The translations under genes were made by a program, and so were the position numbers. From positions 1-54,015 of the forward strand of contig JAVXHY010000014.1 of the NCBI GenBank assembly GCA_036656615.1: 54,015 nucleotides of DNA. Reading direction: 5' to 3'. This stretch comes from CAUPWF01 sp036656615. Its GTDB lineage: Bacteria; Bacillota; Clostridia; Lachnospirales; Lachnospiraceae. Shown piece after piece: positions 34,296 through 43,197 of this stretch; the stretch's first letter is position 1, and each line of letters starts with the position of its first letter. The notes beneath the pieces are model-generated. The model was given only the letters and a program-made list of their open reading frames with translations, was not told where the DNA came from and made no database searches.

Positions 34296-35552
34296 TTACT
34301 CTACTTTTTTGTATATTTCTAAAGGAACATAAGCTTTTACTCCGATTCCCTCTGGTTGGTAATCTTCTACCAATAACTCCCCATATTTTCTAATCAGCTG
34401 AATCTTTCCGGCTTCTTCATAGGTATAGATTCTATCAATAAATATCTTTTGTCCTCGCAATACATCTTCCAATACTTGCTGTAATTCTTCTAAACCATCT
34501 CCAGATTTTGCAGATAACTTCACAGTCCGATCCGCCTTTAAATCTTTTATAATTTGTTCTTTTGTAAGCTTATCCTGCTTGTTAAATACTGTAATAATTG
34601 GTTTATTAATAATATCCAACTTCATGAGTGTCTCATAAACAATATACATCTGCTCATCTACCTGATTGCTGGACACGTCTACCACGTGCAAAATGATGTC
34701 TGCAAATTTAGCTTCTTCTAAGGTACTTCGAAATGCTTCAATCAAATGATGAGGCAGCTTTCTAATAAAGCCAACCGTATCCGTAAATAATACTTCCTGT
34801 TTACTTGGCAGTTGAAAGCTTCTTGTAGTTGGATCTAAAGTTGCAAATAAACGATTTTCCTCTAACACATCCGCTCCAGTCAGCTGGTTCATCAATGTAG
34901 ACTTTCCCGCATTGGTATATCCTACAATAGCCACGACTGGAACATGATTTCTACTTCGCTGCTCTCTGGTTACTTCTCTATGCTTCTTTACATCTATAAG
35001 CTCTTTATTTAATTGAGCGATCCGGTCTTTAATCAATCGGCGGTCCATCTCTAATTTCTTTTCTCCAGGGCCTCTCGTTCCAATCCCACCACCTAATCTG
35101 GACAAGGATTTTCCCAAGCCTACCAGTCTTGACTGTCTATATTTTAATTGTGCTAATTCCACCTGAATCTTTCCTTCATTCGTCGATGCTCTGGCTGCAA
35201 ATATATCCAAAATAATCAAGGTACGATCCATAATCTTTGTGTCTAATGCATCCTGTAAATTTCCAAGCTGCGCCGGTGTCAGCTCATCATCACAAATAAT
35301 ACCTGTAGCTTGTGTTTCCCATATTAAATCTTTAATTTCTTCTACTTTACCTTTACCCACATAGGTTCCAGGATGAACTTTATCACGATTTTGTATGATT
35401 CTCCCAACACTAATAGCTCCTGCTGTAAGAACCAACTCTTCTAATTCATCCAACGATTTTTCTGTATCATCATACTCACTGTTTCTAACTCCAATTAGAA
35501 GGACTCTTTCTTTTGTTTGCTCCAGCTCAATCATTTTTGATTCATTTGCCAT
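34296..35552 (-). CDS. hflX: GTPase HflX
   Basis: Ribosome-associated GTPase that splits stalled or heat-damaged 70S ribosomes. 418 residues: N-terminal HflX domain with HPGTYVGKGKVEEI, the glycine-rich GGGIGTRGPGEKKLE linker, then a G domain with G1 GYTNAGKST, G3 DTVGFIRKLP, G4 NKQD and G5 SAKSG. ATG at 35552 (MANESKM) with AGGAG four bases before it is chosen over a start seven codons upstream, which would overlap the lipoprotein gene. It starts 7 bases after that gene's stop, so the two are probably co-transcribed. Confidence 0.95.
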   Translation of the reverse strand: MANESKMIELEQTKERVLLIGVRNSEYDDTEKSLDELEELVLTAGAISVGRIIQNRDKVHPGTYVGKGKVEEIKDLIWETQATGIICDDELTPAQLGNLQDALDTKIMDRTLIILDIFAARASTNEGKIQVELAQLKYRQSRLVGLGKSLSRLGGGIGTRGPGEKKLEMDRRLIKDRIAQLNKELIDVKKHREVTREQRSRNHVPVVAIVGYTNAGKSTLMNQLTGADVLEENRLFATLDPTTRSFQLPSKQEVLFTDTVGFIRKLPHHLIEAFRSTLEEAKFADIILHVVDVSSNQVDEQMYIVYETLMKLDIINKPIITVFNKQDKLTKEQIIKDLKADRTVKLSAKSGDGLEELQQVLEDVLRGQKIFIDRIYTYEEAGKIQLIRKYGELLVEDYQPEGIGVKAYVPLEIYKKVE

Positions 35553-35559
35553 AGTACTC

Positions 35560-36078
35560 CTATCTTGTCTCAAGAAATTCTGCCTCTTTTAAAGCCTTTG
35601 TATCCTCTGGATATTTTACTGCATATGCTGCCATCTTTGTTTTCGCAGATTCCCAATCCTTCAGATTTTCACAAACAACAACCTCATTATATTCCATTTC
35701 CTGGGTTAATTTTTTACTGTTCCCTTTCATAGACAAGCCTAAATTAAAATAATTTAAAGCTTCTTTCATTTTCCCCTGTTTCATATTACAAATAGCAATA
35801 AAATTAAAAATAGTTCCTGTCTTTTTTGCTCCATTATCAATTGCCTTTATAAAACAAGACTCTGCCTTTTCGTATTTTTCCAATTCCCAATAAGCAAGTC
35901 CCTGTCCGCGATAAGCTTCACCTAAATTTTTATCCTTTTTAATAGACTTTTGAAAAACTTTAATTGCCTCTTTGTATTCTCCTTTGTCTAATAATGCAAC
36001 CCCTTCTTTTGCCGGGTTGCTGCAGCCAGCCAAAAAGCAACAGCTAAGCACTGCAATTAATAACATTATTTTTCTCAT
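35560..36078 (-). CDS. TPR-repeat lipoprotein
   Basis: 172 residues. Lipoprotein signal peptide with lipobox LAGC (modified Cys at about 19), then at least three tetratricopeptide repeats (for example GEAYRGQGLAYWELEKYEKA and FNFIAICNMKQGKMKEALNYF). It should be anchored to the outside of the membrane and act in protein binding; no specific partner is evident. Located between the metal ATPase and hflX. Confidence 0.87.
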   Translation of the reverse strand: MRKIMLLIAVLSCCFLAGCSNPAKEGVALLDKGEYKEAIKVFQKSIKKDKNLGEAYRGQGLAYWELEKYEKAESCFIKAIDNGAKKTGTIFNFIAICNMKQGKMKEALNYFNLGLSMKGNSKKLTQEMEYNEVVVCENLKDWESAKTKMAAYAVKYPEDTKALKEAEFLETR

Positions 36079-36136
36079 ATATTCCTCCCAGATTCTTACA
36101 TGACCTGCTTACATCTCTTTAGACAAGTCTATTATA

Positions 36137-38014
36137 TTATTCGGGATATTCTGCCACCCACATAGAACTCAATATGGATACTAACATAACTCCAATATCA
36201 GCAACAACCGCTTCCCACATAGTAATATACCCCACAATAGCAAACATCACAACTATCATTTTCATAGCAATAATATAATGTGTATTTCTTTTTACTACCC
36301 GAAGGGTCTCTTTTGCAATCTTAATCGCACTGATTATTTTAATCAATTCATCATCCATCAAAACTATATCTGCTGCTTCAATGGCTGCTGCAGATCCTAG
36401 TCCACCCATGGCAATTCCGACATCCGCTCTTGCAAGTACTGGAGCATCATTAATTCCCTCTCCTATATATGCTAACTTTTCTTGATCTCTTTGGCTTCTT
36501 AGAAAATCTTCCAAATAGTTCACTTTCTCTTCCGGCAACAAATTCGCATATACATAGTCTAAATCCAATTCTTCTGCTATATTGTCAGCCTCTTTTTGAT
36601 TATCCCCAGTCAGCATCACTATCGATGCCATATAATGCTCTTTCAGGACTTCCATTGTTGCCTTTGCATCCTCTCGCAAGCTATCTGAAATCCGCATAAA
36701 TCCGGCATATTGATTCTCTATCACAATATGTACAATGGTACCAAAATCATTTACTTCCTCATATGTGATTTTTCTTTGTTTCATTAATTTTTCATTCCCA
36801 ATATAGATTTTCTGTCCATCTACAGTAGCAGTCATTCCATATCCAAATAGTTCTTTTACATTTTTAACTCGTCTTTTATTTATTTCTTCGCCATAAGCCT
36901 CACGAATTGAAATACCAATTGGATGATTGGAATAGCTTTCTGCCAAAGCAGTGATTTCTAGTAATTCTATCTCCGTCATTTCTATCGGACAAATTTCTTT
37001 TAATTCAAATACACCCTTAGTCAGTGTACCTGTTTTATCAAATATAAATGTATCTGTTTTTGCCAATATTTCCAAATAATTACTGCCTTTTATCATAACT
37101 CCCATCTTAGATGCCGCACGAATTCCACCATAAAACGCAAGTGGAATTGAAACAACAATTGCACTTGGACAGGCCACAATTAAAAAAGTCAGACTGCGAT
37201 AAGTCCAGATTTCTTGCAACGCCTGTGGTAATAATACAATGGGAACAAGCATCAACGCAATGGTTATACAAATAATAATGGGTGTGTATATTCTAGCAAA
37301 TTTGGTGACATAGTTTTCCGTTTCTGCTTTTTGCATAATTGCCTGATCCACAAGCGTATAAATCCTAGATACAATAGAATTTTCATAAGTTCTTGCAACT
37401 CTTGCCTCTATCACCCCAGTAAGATTGATGCTTCCACTAACAAGTTTGTCTCCCTCTTTCACAACTCTTGGAGTAGATTCTCCTGTTAAGGCTTTCATAT
37501 CCACATTACTCTTTCCTGTTCTGACAATACCATCTACTGGAATTTTTTCCCCTGGTTTTATTACGATTACATGACCTACCTTTAATTCCTTTGGATCTAC
37601 CTGTATTTCTTCACCTTTTACTTTACGATGAGCAATATCTGTTTTAATATCCATCATTTCCGCTATGGAGGTATGGGATTTATGTATAGCAATCGCTTCA
37701 AACATCTGACCCACCTGAAATAATAGTAATACAGCAACTCCTTCTGCTTCTTTTCCTATAATAAACGCTCCCACAGTAGCAGCCACAACCAAAAAATTCT
37801 CGTCAAGAAAACGAGCACTGGAAAAGTTTTGACATATCTTTTCTAGTACGCTAAATCCAATGACCGCGTATGCCATAAAAAAAAGAGCAAATTTAGCATT
37901 TCCAGCCAGCTTTGTTTGATAAGAAACAACCACTGTTATCATGTATAGTAAACTTCCGAAACCTATTTGTATTAAATATTTCTTTACCTCTTTTGTCATT
38001 TCCCCATTCCCCAT
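36137..38014 (-). CDS. Heavy-metal P1B-type ATPase (CadA/ZntA-like)
   Basis: 625-residue P-type ATPase with no N-terminal metal-binding domain; membrane helices start almost at once. Motifs: TGES actuator loop (LTGEST), metal-site CPS in VACPSAIVVSIPL, phosphorylation DKTGTLTKG, HP in SNHPIGI, and the hinge GEGINDAP. The usual metal site is CPC and the usual hinge is GDGxND, so both are altered (codons AGT and GAG). By overall sequence it is closest to Zn/Cd/Co exporters, but the metal is not certain. Start is ambiguous between 38014 and an ATG at 37999, which has slightly better spacing from GGGG. Its promoter overlaps the end of lpdA. Confidence 0.88.
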   Translation of the reverse strand: MGNGEMTKEVKKYLIQIGFGSLLYMITVVVSYQTKLAGNAKFALFFMAYAVIGFSVLEKICQNFSSARFLDENFLVVAATVGAFIIGKEAEGVAVLLLFQVGQMFEAIAIHKSHTSIAEMMDIKTDIAHRKVKGEEIQVDPKELKVGHVIVIKPGEKIPVDGIVRTGKSNVDMKALTGESTPRVVKEGDKLVSGSINLTGVIEARVARTYENSIVSRIYTLVDQAIMQKAETENYVTKFARIYTPIIICITIALMLVPIVLLPQALQEIWTYRSLTFLIVACPSAIVVSIPLAFYGGIRAASKMGVMIKGSNYLEILAKTDTFIFDKTGTLTKGVFELKEICPIEMTEIELLEITALAESYSNHPIGISIREAYGEEINKRRVKNVKELFGYGMTATVDGQKIYIGNEKLMKQRKITYEEVNDFGTIVHIVIENQYAGFMRISDSLREDAKATMEVLKEHYMASIVMLTGDNQKEADNIAEELDLDYVYANLLPEEKVNYLEDFLRSQRDQEKLAYIGEGINDAPVLARADVGIAMGGLGSAAAIEAADIVLMDDELIKIISAIKIAKETLRVVKRNTHYIIAMKMIVVMFAIVGYITMWEAVVADIGVMLVSILSSMWVAEYPE

Positions 38015-38063
38015 TTAAGATTTTTTGCAAGTCTAAGCACCTGCGCATGAGTATATATTGTCT

Positions 38064-38092
38064 ATTATGACAAAATTTATCCTTTTTTGCAA
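38064..38092 (-). promoter_or_regulatory. Probable promoter of the metal ATPase gene
   Basis: Minus strand: TTGCAA (38087-38092), 17 bases, CATAAT (38064-38069). The -35 lies in the last codons of the dihydrolipoamide dehydrogenase gene. Confidence 0.5.
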
Positions 38093-39516
38093 GGATTTTG
38101 TGTAAATAATGCCTTACTGTTTTCTACCGCTCCAGAAATAGCCTCATTAAATGTGGGATGAGCTCTCATTGCATACATGAGTTGACTTGCTGTTAGTCCA
38201 TTTGCAATGGCTGTTGCCAATTCTCCTATCATGTCCGTAGCACGCTGACACATCATCTGTGCCCCCAGTAACACATCACTATCCGCAGCAAATACAACTT
38301 TAATAAATCCCTGTTCTTCTTTCGAAATAATTGATTGCCCATTCGCATTCATTTTATATTTTCCGCAGCGCACACCTACTCCTTTTTTATGAGCTTCCTC
38401 TTCTGTTAGTCCAACGGATGCAATCTCGGGATCTGTATATAAACAACTAGGAATAATAGATATAGAAACAAACAGGCAGCTAGGTACCATAGATAAAATA
38501 ACCGATGGTTCCAATCCGTGAATTCGTTCTACTACATAAGTAGCCTGTGCCGAAGCCACATGTGCCAGTTGAACTCCCTCAATTACATCACCAATGGCAT
38601 ATACTCCAGGAATACTTGTCATAAAGAAATCATTAACGATAATCTTTCCTTTTTCCATTTTAATATGTAGGTCCTTATCAAAGAGCCCCTCTGTATTAGC
38701 ACTTCTTCCCACTGAAACCAGCACCCCATCTACCGTAATATCTTCATTCTTCCCTTGATATACAAACTGACAAGACAGGCCATCCTTCTCTACAATTCGT
38801 TCTAACAAGCTATTTTTATAAATCTTAATTCCTCTATGTTTGAGGATTTCCTCCAGAGTATCTGAAAATTCCACATCCATTGTTGGCAGTAATCGATCTG
38901 CTAGTTCAATCACAGTTACTTCTGTTCCTAATGCATTGAAAACCGTTGCAAGTTCAATTCCAATCACTCCCCCACCCAAGATCAATAATCGTTTATACTG
39001 ATTCTTATTGGAGGACAACAGTGTTTCACTTGTCATTACACCCGGAAGTTTCATTCCAGGGAGATCAATTTTATTTGCTTTTGCCCCAGTAGCTATTAAA
39101 ATATTCTTGCCTTCATAATAAAAAACCGTTCCATCTTTTTGTACGACTTTGACCTTCCTATCAACTTGTATCGTTGCCATTCCTTGAATAACTGTAATCT
39201 GAAATTCTTCAAATTCCTCTTCCAAATCTTCTCTTATCGCTGCCGCAGCTGCATCTTTATATTCATATATTTTTTGTAAGTCAAAACTAACCTTTTCAGC
39301 GCTTAGTCCAAATCGTTCACATTCCTGCATATTTCGATATAAAGTGGATGCATGTATCAACGCTTTTGTAGGAATACATCCTGTATTAACACAGGTTCCA
39401 CCTAATTCGTTCTTATCTATAATAGCAACTGACATTCCCAGCTTCACCGCTTTTTTGGCCGCTACATAACCTCCTGGTCCTGCTCCAATTATCAATAAAT
39501 CATATATATTATCCAT
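38077..39516 (-). CDS. lpdA: Dihydrolipoamide dehydrogenase family protein
   Basis: Flavoprotein disulphide reductase, normally the E3 subunit of 2-oxoacid dehydrogenase or glycine cleavage complexes. 479 residues: FAD site IIGAGPGGYVAA, redox disulphide GGTCVNTGCIPTKAL, NAD site LGGGVIGIELA, FAD site YAIGDVI and the active-site HPTFNEA with catalytic His and Glu. An 11-residue insertion that looks like a duplication (SMVPSCLFVSI then SIIPSCLYTDP) precedes PEIASVGLTEEE. No E1, E2 or glycine-cleavage genes are nearby. ung follows upstream by 16 bases, so the two may share a transcript. Confidence 0.92.
   Translation of the reverse strand: MDNIYDLLIIGAGPGGYVAAKKAVKLGMSVAIIDKNELGGTCVNTGCIPTKALIHASTLYRNMQECERFGLSAEKVSFDLQKIYEYKDAAAAAIREDLEEEFEEFQITVIQGMATIQVDRKVKVVQKDGTVFYYEGKNILIATGAKANKIDLPGMKLPGVMTSETLLSSNKNQYKRLLILGGGVIGIELATVFNALGTEVTVIELADRLLPTMDVEFSDTLEEILKHRGIKIYKNSLLERIVEKDGLSCQFVYQGKNEDITVDGVLVSVGRSANTEGLFDKDLHIKMEKGKIIVNDFFMTSIPGVYAIGDVIEGVQLAHVASAQATYVVERIHGLEPSVILSMVPSCLFVSISIIPSCLYTDPEIASVGLTEEEAHKKGVGVRCGKYKMNANGQSIISKEEQGFIKVVFAADSDVLLGAQMMCQRATDMIGELATAIANGLTASQLMYAMRAHPTFNEAISGAVENSKALFTQNPCKKG
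38428..38493 (-). repeat. 33-bp diverged tandem duplication inside lpdA
   Basis: Two adjacent 33-base in-frame units encode SMVPSCLFVSI and SIIPSCLYTDP. The first 24 bases agree at most positions (TCTAT..T.CCTAG.TG..T). Only one PSC(I/L)Y segment occurs in ordinary family members. Confidence 0.65.
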
Positions 39517-39532
39517 CTATTATAACCTCCTG

Positions 39533-40201
39533 TTAGTCTATCTGCCAATCAATTGGACAACATCCACAATCCTGTAAATATTTGTTCGTCTTACTAAATG
39601 GTTTACTGCCAAAAAAGCCACGATATGAAGAAAGTGGGCTTGGATGAGGTGCTTCTAAAATAAGATGTTTGGGATTTGTTAGCATTGGCTTCTTCCTCTG
39701 TGCCGGTTTGCCCCATAAGATGAACACCTGAGGTCTGTCTTGCTGATTAAGTGCTGAAATTGCAGCATCTGTAAAGGTTTCCCAACCAATTCCACGATGA
39801 GAATTGGCCTGATGAGCTCGTACAGTTAGTACTGTATTTAACATAAGCACTCCCTGTTTTGCCCATTTAATCAGATAACCATGATTGGGAATCGTACAGC
39901 CACAATCATCCTGCAATTCTTTATAAATATTCATCAAAGATGGTGGAATTTCTACTTCCGGTTTTACTGAAAAACATAGTCCATGAGCCTGATGATCTCC
40001 ATGATATGGATCTTGCCCAAGTATTACCACCTTCACTTCAGAAAATGGAGTCAAATGAAATGCATTAAATATATCATCTGCAGGTGGGAAGATTTGATGT
40101 GTTCTATATTCTTTTATAATTATCTGATGTAATTCTTTATAATATGGTTTCTTAAATTCTGGTTGTAAGACTTCTAGCCAGTCATTACTTATTGCTGCCA
40201 T
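39533..40201 (-). CDS. ung: Uracil-DNA glycosylase
   Basis: Family 1 UDG, which removes uracil from DNA to start base-excision repair. 222 residues: catalytic GQDPYHG (water-activating Asp), FSV uracil stacking region, MLNTVLTVR, LWGKPAQ and the DNA-minor-groove HPSPLSSYRGFFG loop with catalytic His. Start 40201 is the ATG 8 bases after AGGAG; nearby upstream ATG and GTG codons sit too close to that site. It lies between hisF and lpdA. Confidence 0.96.
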   Translation of the reverse strand: MAAISNDWLEVLQPEFKKPYYKELHQIIIKEYRTHQIFPPADDIFNAFHLTPFSEVKVVILGQDPYHGDHQAHGLCFSVKPEVEIPPSLMNIYKELQDDCGCTIPNHGYLIKWAKQGVLMLNTVLTVRAHQANSHRGIGWETFTDAAISALNQQDRPQVFILWGKPAQRKKPMLTNPKHLILEAPHPSPLSSYRGFFGSKPFSKTNKYLQDCGCCPIDWQID

Positions 40202-40242
40202 TTTCATCACTCCTAATGTATCATTGGGCTTATTAATCGGTT

Positions 40243-41004
40243 CTATATACGTATGGATACTCCCTTTGTTCTCAAGAACTTCTTTACATCTCTGATTTCT
40301 AATTCTTTATAATGAAACAAAGAAGCAGCTAAAGCCGCATCCGCTTGTCCAATTGTCAATGCCTCATAAAAATGTTCTAATGTCCCGGCACCACCTGAAG
40401 CGATTACTGGAATAGAAACCTGTTGGGCTATTGTTTTCGTCAGTTCTAAATCATAACCTGTTTTTGTACCATCGCAGTCCATACTAGTCAGTAAGATTTC
40501 ACCTGCTCCAAGAGCTTCTACCTGTTGTGCCCATGCAACCGCATCCAATCCAACATCAATACGACCACCATTCTTATATATATTCCAGCCACTGCCATCC
40601 GCCCGTTTCTTGGCGTCCATTGCTACTACTACACATTGGCTTCCAAACTTATTAGCTGCATCCTGTATCAGATTTGGAGTCTGAATGGCCGAAGAATTAA
40701 TAGATATCTTATCCGCCCCCTCTCGAAGCAAGGTTCTAAAATCTTCTACTGTACGGATTCCCCCGCCAACTGTAAAGGGAATAAAAACCTCGGCTGCTAC
40801 TTTTCGCACCAATTCAACAACTGTCTCTCTATCATCGGAAGATGCCGTAATATCTAAAAAAACCAATTCATCCGCTCCTGCTTTATCATAAGCTTTGGCA
40901 ATTTCTACTGGATCTCCTGCATCTTTTAAATCCACAAAATTAACGCCTTTTACTACCCGCCCATTATGAACATCCAAACAAGGTATAATTCGCTTTGTAA
41001 ACAT
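40243..41004 (-). CDS. hisF: Imidazole glycerol phosphate synthase, cyclase subunit
   Basis: Cyclase subunit that makes IGP and AICAR from PRFAR using ammonia from HisH. 253 residues of (beta-alpha)8 barrel: Asp11 in MFTKRIIPCLDVHNGRVVKG, FTVGGGIRTVEDF for phosphate binding, catalytic Asp in VVAMDAKK, and IASGGAGTLEHF for the second phosphate site. AGGAGG precedes the ATG. hisH ends 3 bases upstream. No other his genes are in this window. Confidence 0.97.
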   Translation of the reverse strand: MFTKRIIPCLDVHNGRVVKGVNFVDLKDAGDPVEIAKAYDKAGADELVFLDITASSDDRETVVELVRKVAAEVFIPFTVGGGIRTVEDFRTLLREGADKISINSSAIQTPNLIQDAANKFGSQCVVVAMDAKKRADGSGWNIYKNGGRIDVGLDAVAWAQQVEALGAGEILLTSMDCDGTKTGYDLELTKTIAQQVSIPVIASGGAGTLEHFYEALTIGQADAALAASLFHYKELEIRDVKKFLRTKGVSIRI

Positions 41005-41007
41005 GGC

Positions 41008-41619
41008 TTATCCTCCTATTTTCACAAAATTTTGTAATATTTTCAATCCGGTATCACTGCTTTTTTCTGGATGGAACTGGCATCCAAATATACAATCCTG
41101 CTCAACTGCTGCATGGATACAAGTACTGTAATTAGTGGTTGCTTTTACAATAGTATCTTCCTTGGCCTTCAGATAATAAGAATGTACAAAATAGACATAT
41201 GGCTGTTCTCCTAGATCTTGAAACAATACGCCCTTATTTTGTAAGGTCAAAGAATTCCAACCCATGTGTGGAATTTTCAATCCAGATTTCTCAGGAATAC
41301 GCAAAATTTCACCTTCTAATATTCCAAGACCCTTTATTCCCGGTGCTTCCTCACTCTTTTCGAATAATAGCTGCATTCCCAAACAAATACCTAAAAAAGG
41401 AATCCGTTGCTCTACTACCTGCTTTATAATTTTATCCAAGCCATAGGTTCTTAAATTCTTCATGGCATCACCAAAGGCCCCAACTCCTGGAAGAATGACT
41501 TTGTCCGCGTGTAAAATGGTATCTTCATCTCTTGTCATCACCACATCTTGTTTCAACAAAAGAAGTGCTTTTTCAACACTCTTCATATTTCCTGCATCGT
41601 AATCAATTATTGCTATCAT
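41008..41619 (-). CDS. hisH: Imidazole glycerol phosphate synthase, glutaminase subunit
   Basis: Class I glutamine amidotransferase that supplies ammonia to HisF. 203 residues: IDYDAGNMKSVEKAL at the N-terminus, the catalytic Cys in GICLGMQLLFE and the catalytic His-x-Glu in GCQFHPEKSS; a lengthwise match to standard HisH. GAAAGGAAA precedes the ATG. It forms a tight two-gene unit with hisF. Confidence 0.96.
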   Translation of the reverse strand: MIAIIDYDAGNMKSVEKALLLLKQDVVMTRDEDTILHADKVILPGVGAFGDAMKNLRTYGLDKIIKQVVEQRIPFLGICLGMQLLFEKSEEAPGIKGLGILEGEILRIPEKSGLKIPHMGWNSLTLQNKGVLFQDLGEQPYVYFVHSYYLKAKEDTIVKATTNYSTCIHAAVEQDCIFGCQFHPEKSSDTGLKILQNFVKIGG

Positions 41620-41679
41620 TCATTTGATTTCCTTTCCACTAACTGGTTTTTATTTTATCATAATTTTCCATAAAAAGAA

Positions 41680-41706
41680 ACGGTACAAGTATAAAAACCT
41701 GACCGT
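41680..41706 (-). terminator. Possible terminator of the two-component operon
   Basis: ACGGT / ACCGT stem (5 bp, extendable with a bulge) followed on the minus strand by TTTCTTTTTATGG. It lies between the histidine-kinase stop (41723) and hisH. The stem is short. Confidence 0.4.
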
Positions 41707-41722
41707 CTCCCATCTCCAATCT

Positions 41723-43189
41723 TTACTTTGCATCTAATTCAAACCAAAACTCTACTCCATTTTCATAATTATTCACACCATATTTCTGATGAAAGGATTC
41801 CATAATTACTTTTACAATGGATAGACCAATTCCATTTCCACCATATTCCCGTGTATGTGCCTTATCAACTTTAAAGAATTTATCCCAAATCTTATCAATA
41901 TCTTCATTTGGAATTGGATTTCCAGTATTAAATATACTAATATGAGCAATCGAATCAAAATGTTCGATTCTAATTTCAATAATTTTTTCACGCTCTACAT
42001 GATTGAATGCATTGCTAATATAATTTTGCACTACCTGCTCTACCTGAAATTCATCCGCCCATACGTAAACGGCTTGTTCCTGTATGAAATTAACAGTCAC
42101 CTGCTTTTGCTCAATTAGAATGTTAAAGCTTTGAAGGACACCATGTATTAACGCAGCAACATCAAACCGCTCTACTTTTGGTCCTTCATTACCAAACTCT
42201 AGCTGATTCAATGTGAGTAAATTCTTGACCATTTGATTCATTTTCCCCGCTTCATCAATAATCACATCACAGTAGAAATCCCTGCTCTCCTGATCCTCTT
42301 TTATCCCTTCTTTCAAGCCCTCTGCATAACCCTGAATTAGTGCAATAGGTGTTTTTAATTCATGGGATACATTTCCTAGGAATTCCGTTCTCATGGTTTC
42401 GATTTTTTCTTTTTGTTCAATATCCTTCAGCAATTCATTATTTGCTGTTTTAAGTTCTGAAATTGTATACTGCAGCGTTTCCGACATTGCATTAAAATTC
42501 GAACCTAAAATACCAATTTCATTTTTCCCACCACTCGTATATTTTGCTTCAAAATCTAAATCTGCCATTCGCTTTGACAACATTGCTAATTCTAAAATTG
42601 GATCTGCTATTCTCTTTGAAAAAAACCAAACTAATAAAACACTAGATGCCACCACTGCCAAGCCTACATACAACAGAAATTGATTGGATATAGCTACGCT
42701 TTCCCGAATACTTTCCAATGGACTTCTCATAATAAAATTATATTCATTATGAAATTGCCCCCACATTTCAATATATTCCGCTTTACCTTCATTTTTTGCT
42801 GACGTTCGAATTTCATACTGATTTGTCTTCTTTAATACTGTATTTTCTCTTTGGTTTTGACCCAATAAATATCCAATCAACCGTCCTTTTAACTGTGACT
42901 TTTCTCTAGCTGACCAAAAGATATCCTGGCCTTGATCATCAATTACAATAATAGACAAATTCCCTTTTTCCACAATTCCCGTCAATTCCTCTTGTACCTT
43001 CACTGTTCCAAGGGTATTTTCATGAAATGCCTCTTCTACTGCATCATACATTTTTTCTAGAGCTCTTTCTTTATTCATAATGTAGAATTTCTCCAAAAAA
43101 AATCCATTCATTAACAAACAGACAATTAATATGGCTAAAACCAGCCCTACAAATACAACGGTTATTTGTTTTTTTATTGATTGCTTCAT
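41723..43189 (-). CDS. Sensor histidine kinase
   Basis: 488 residues: membrane helix near 10-32, an extracellular sensor of about 125 residues, second helix near 160-183, HAMP domain, a dimerisation domain with the phospho-acceptor in LGNVSHELKTPIALIQGYAEG, and an ATPase with N-box YISNAFNH, G1-like FNTGNPIPNEDI, DKAHTREYGGNGIGLSI. The start at 43189 (MKQSIKKQ) has GAGG six bases before it, preferred over a TTG four codons upstream. It begins 8 bases after the response regulator stop. Signal unknown; WalK-, VanS- and ResE-type kinases look similar at this level. Confidence 0.93.
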   Translation of the reverse strand: MKQSIKKQITVVFVGLVLAILIVCLLMNGFFLEKFYIMNKERALEKMYDAVEEAFHENTLGTVKVQEELTGIVEKGNLSIIVIDDQGQDIFWSAREKSQLKGRLIGYLLGQNQRENTVLKKTNQYEIRTSAKNEGKAEYIEMWGQFHNEYNFIMRSPLESIRESVAISNQFLLYVGLAVVASSVLLVWFFSKRIADPILELAMLSKRMADLDFEAKYTSGGKNEIGILGSNFNAMSETLQYTISELKTANNELLKDIEQKEKIETMRTEFLGNVSHELKTPIALIQGYAEGLKEGIKEDQESRDFYCDVIIDEAGKMNQMVKNLLTLNQLEFGNEGPKVERFDVAALIHGVLQSFNILIEQKQVTVNFIQEQAVYVWADEFQVEQVVQNYISNAFNHVEREKIIEIRIEHFDSIAHISIFNTGNPIPNEDIDKIWDKFFKVDKAHTREYGGNGIGLSIVKVIMESFHQKYGVNNYENGVEFWFELDAK

Positions 43190-43197
43190 CCTGTACC

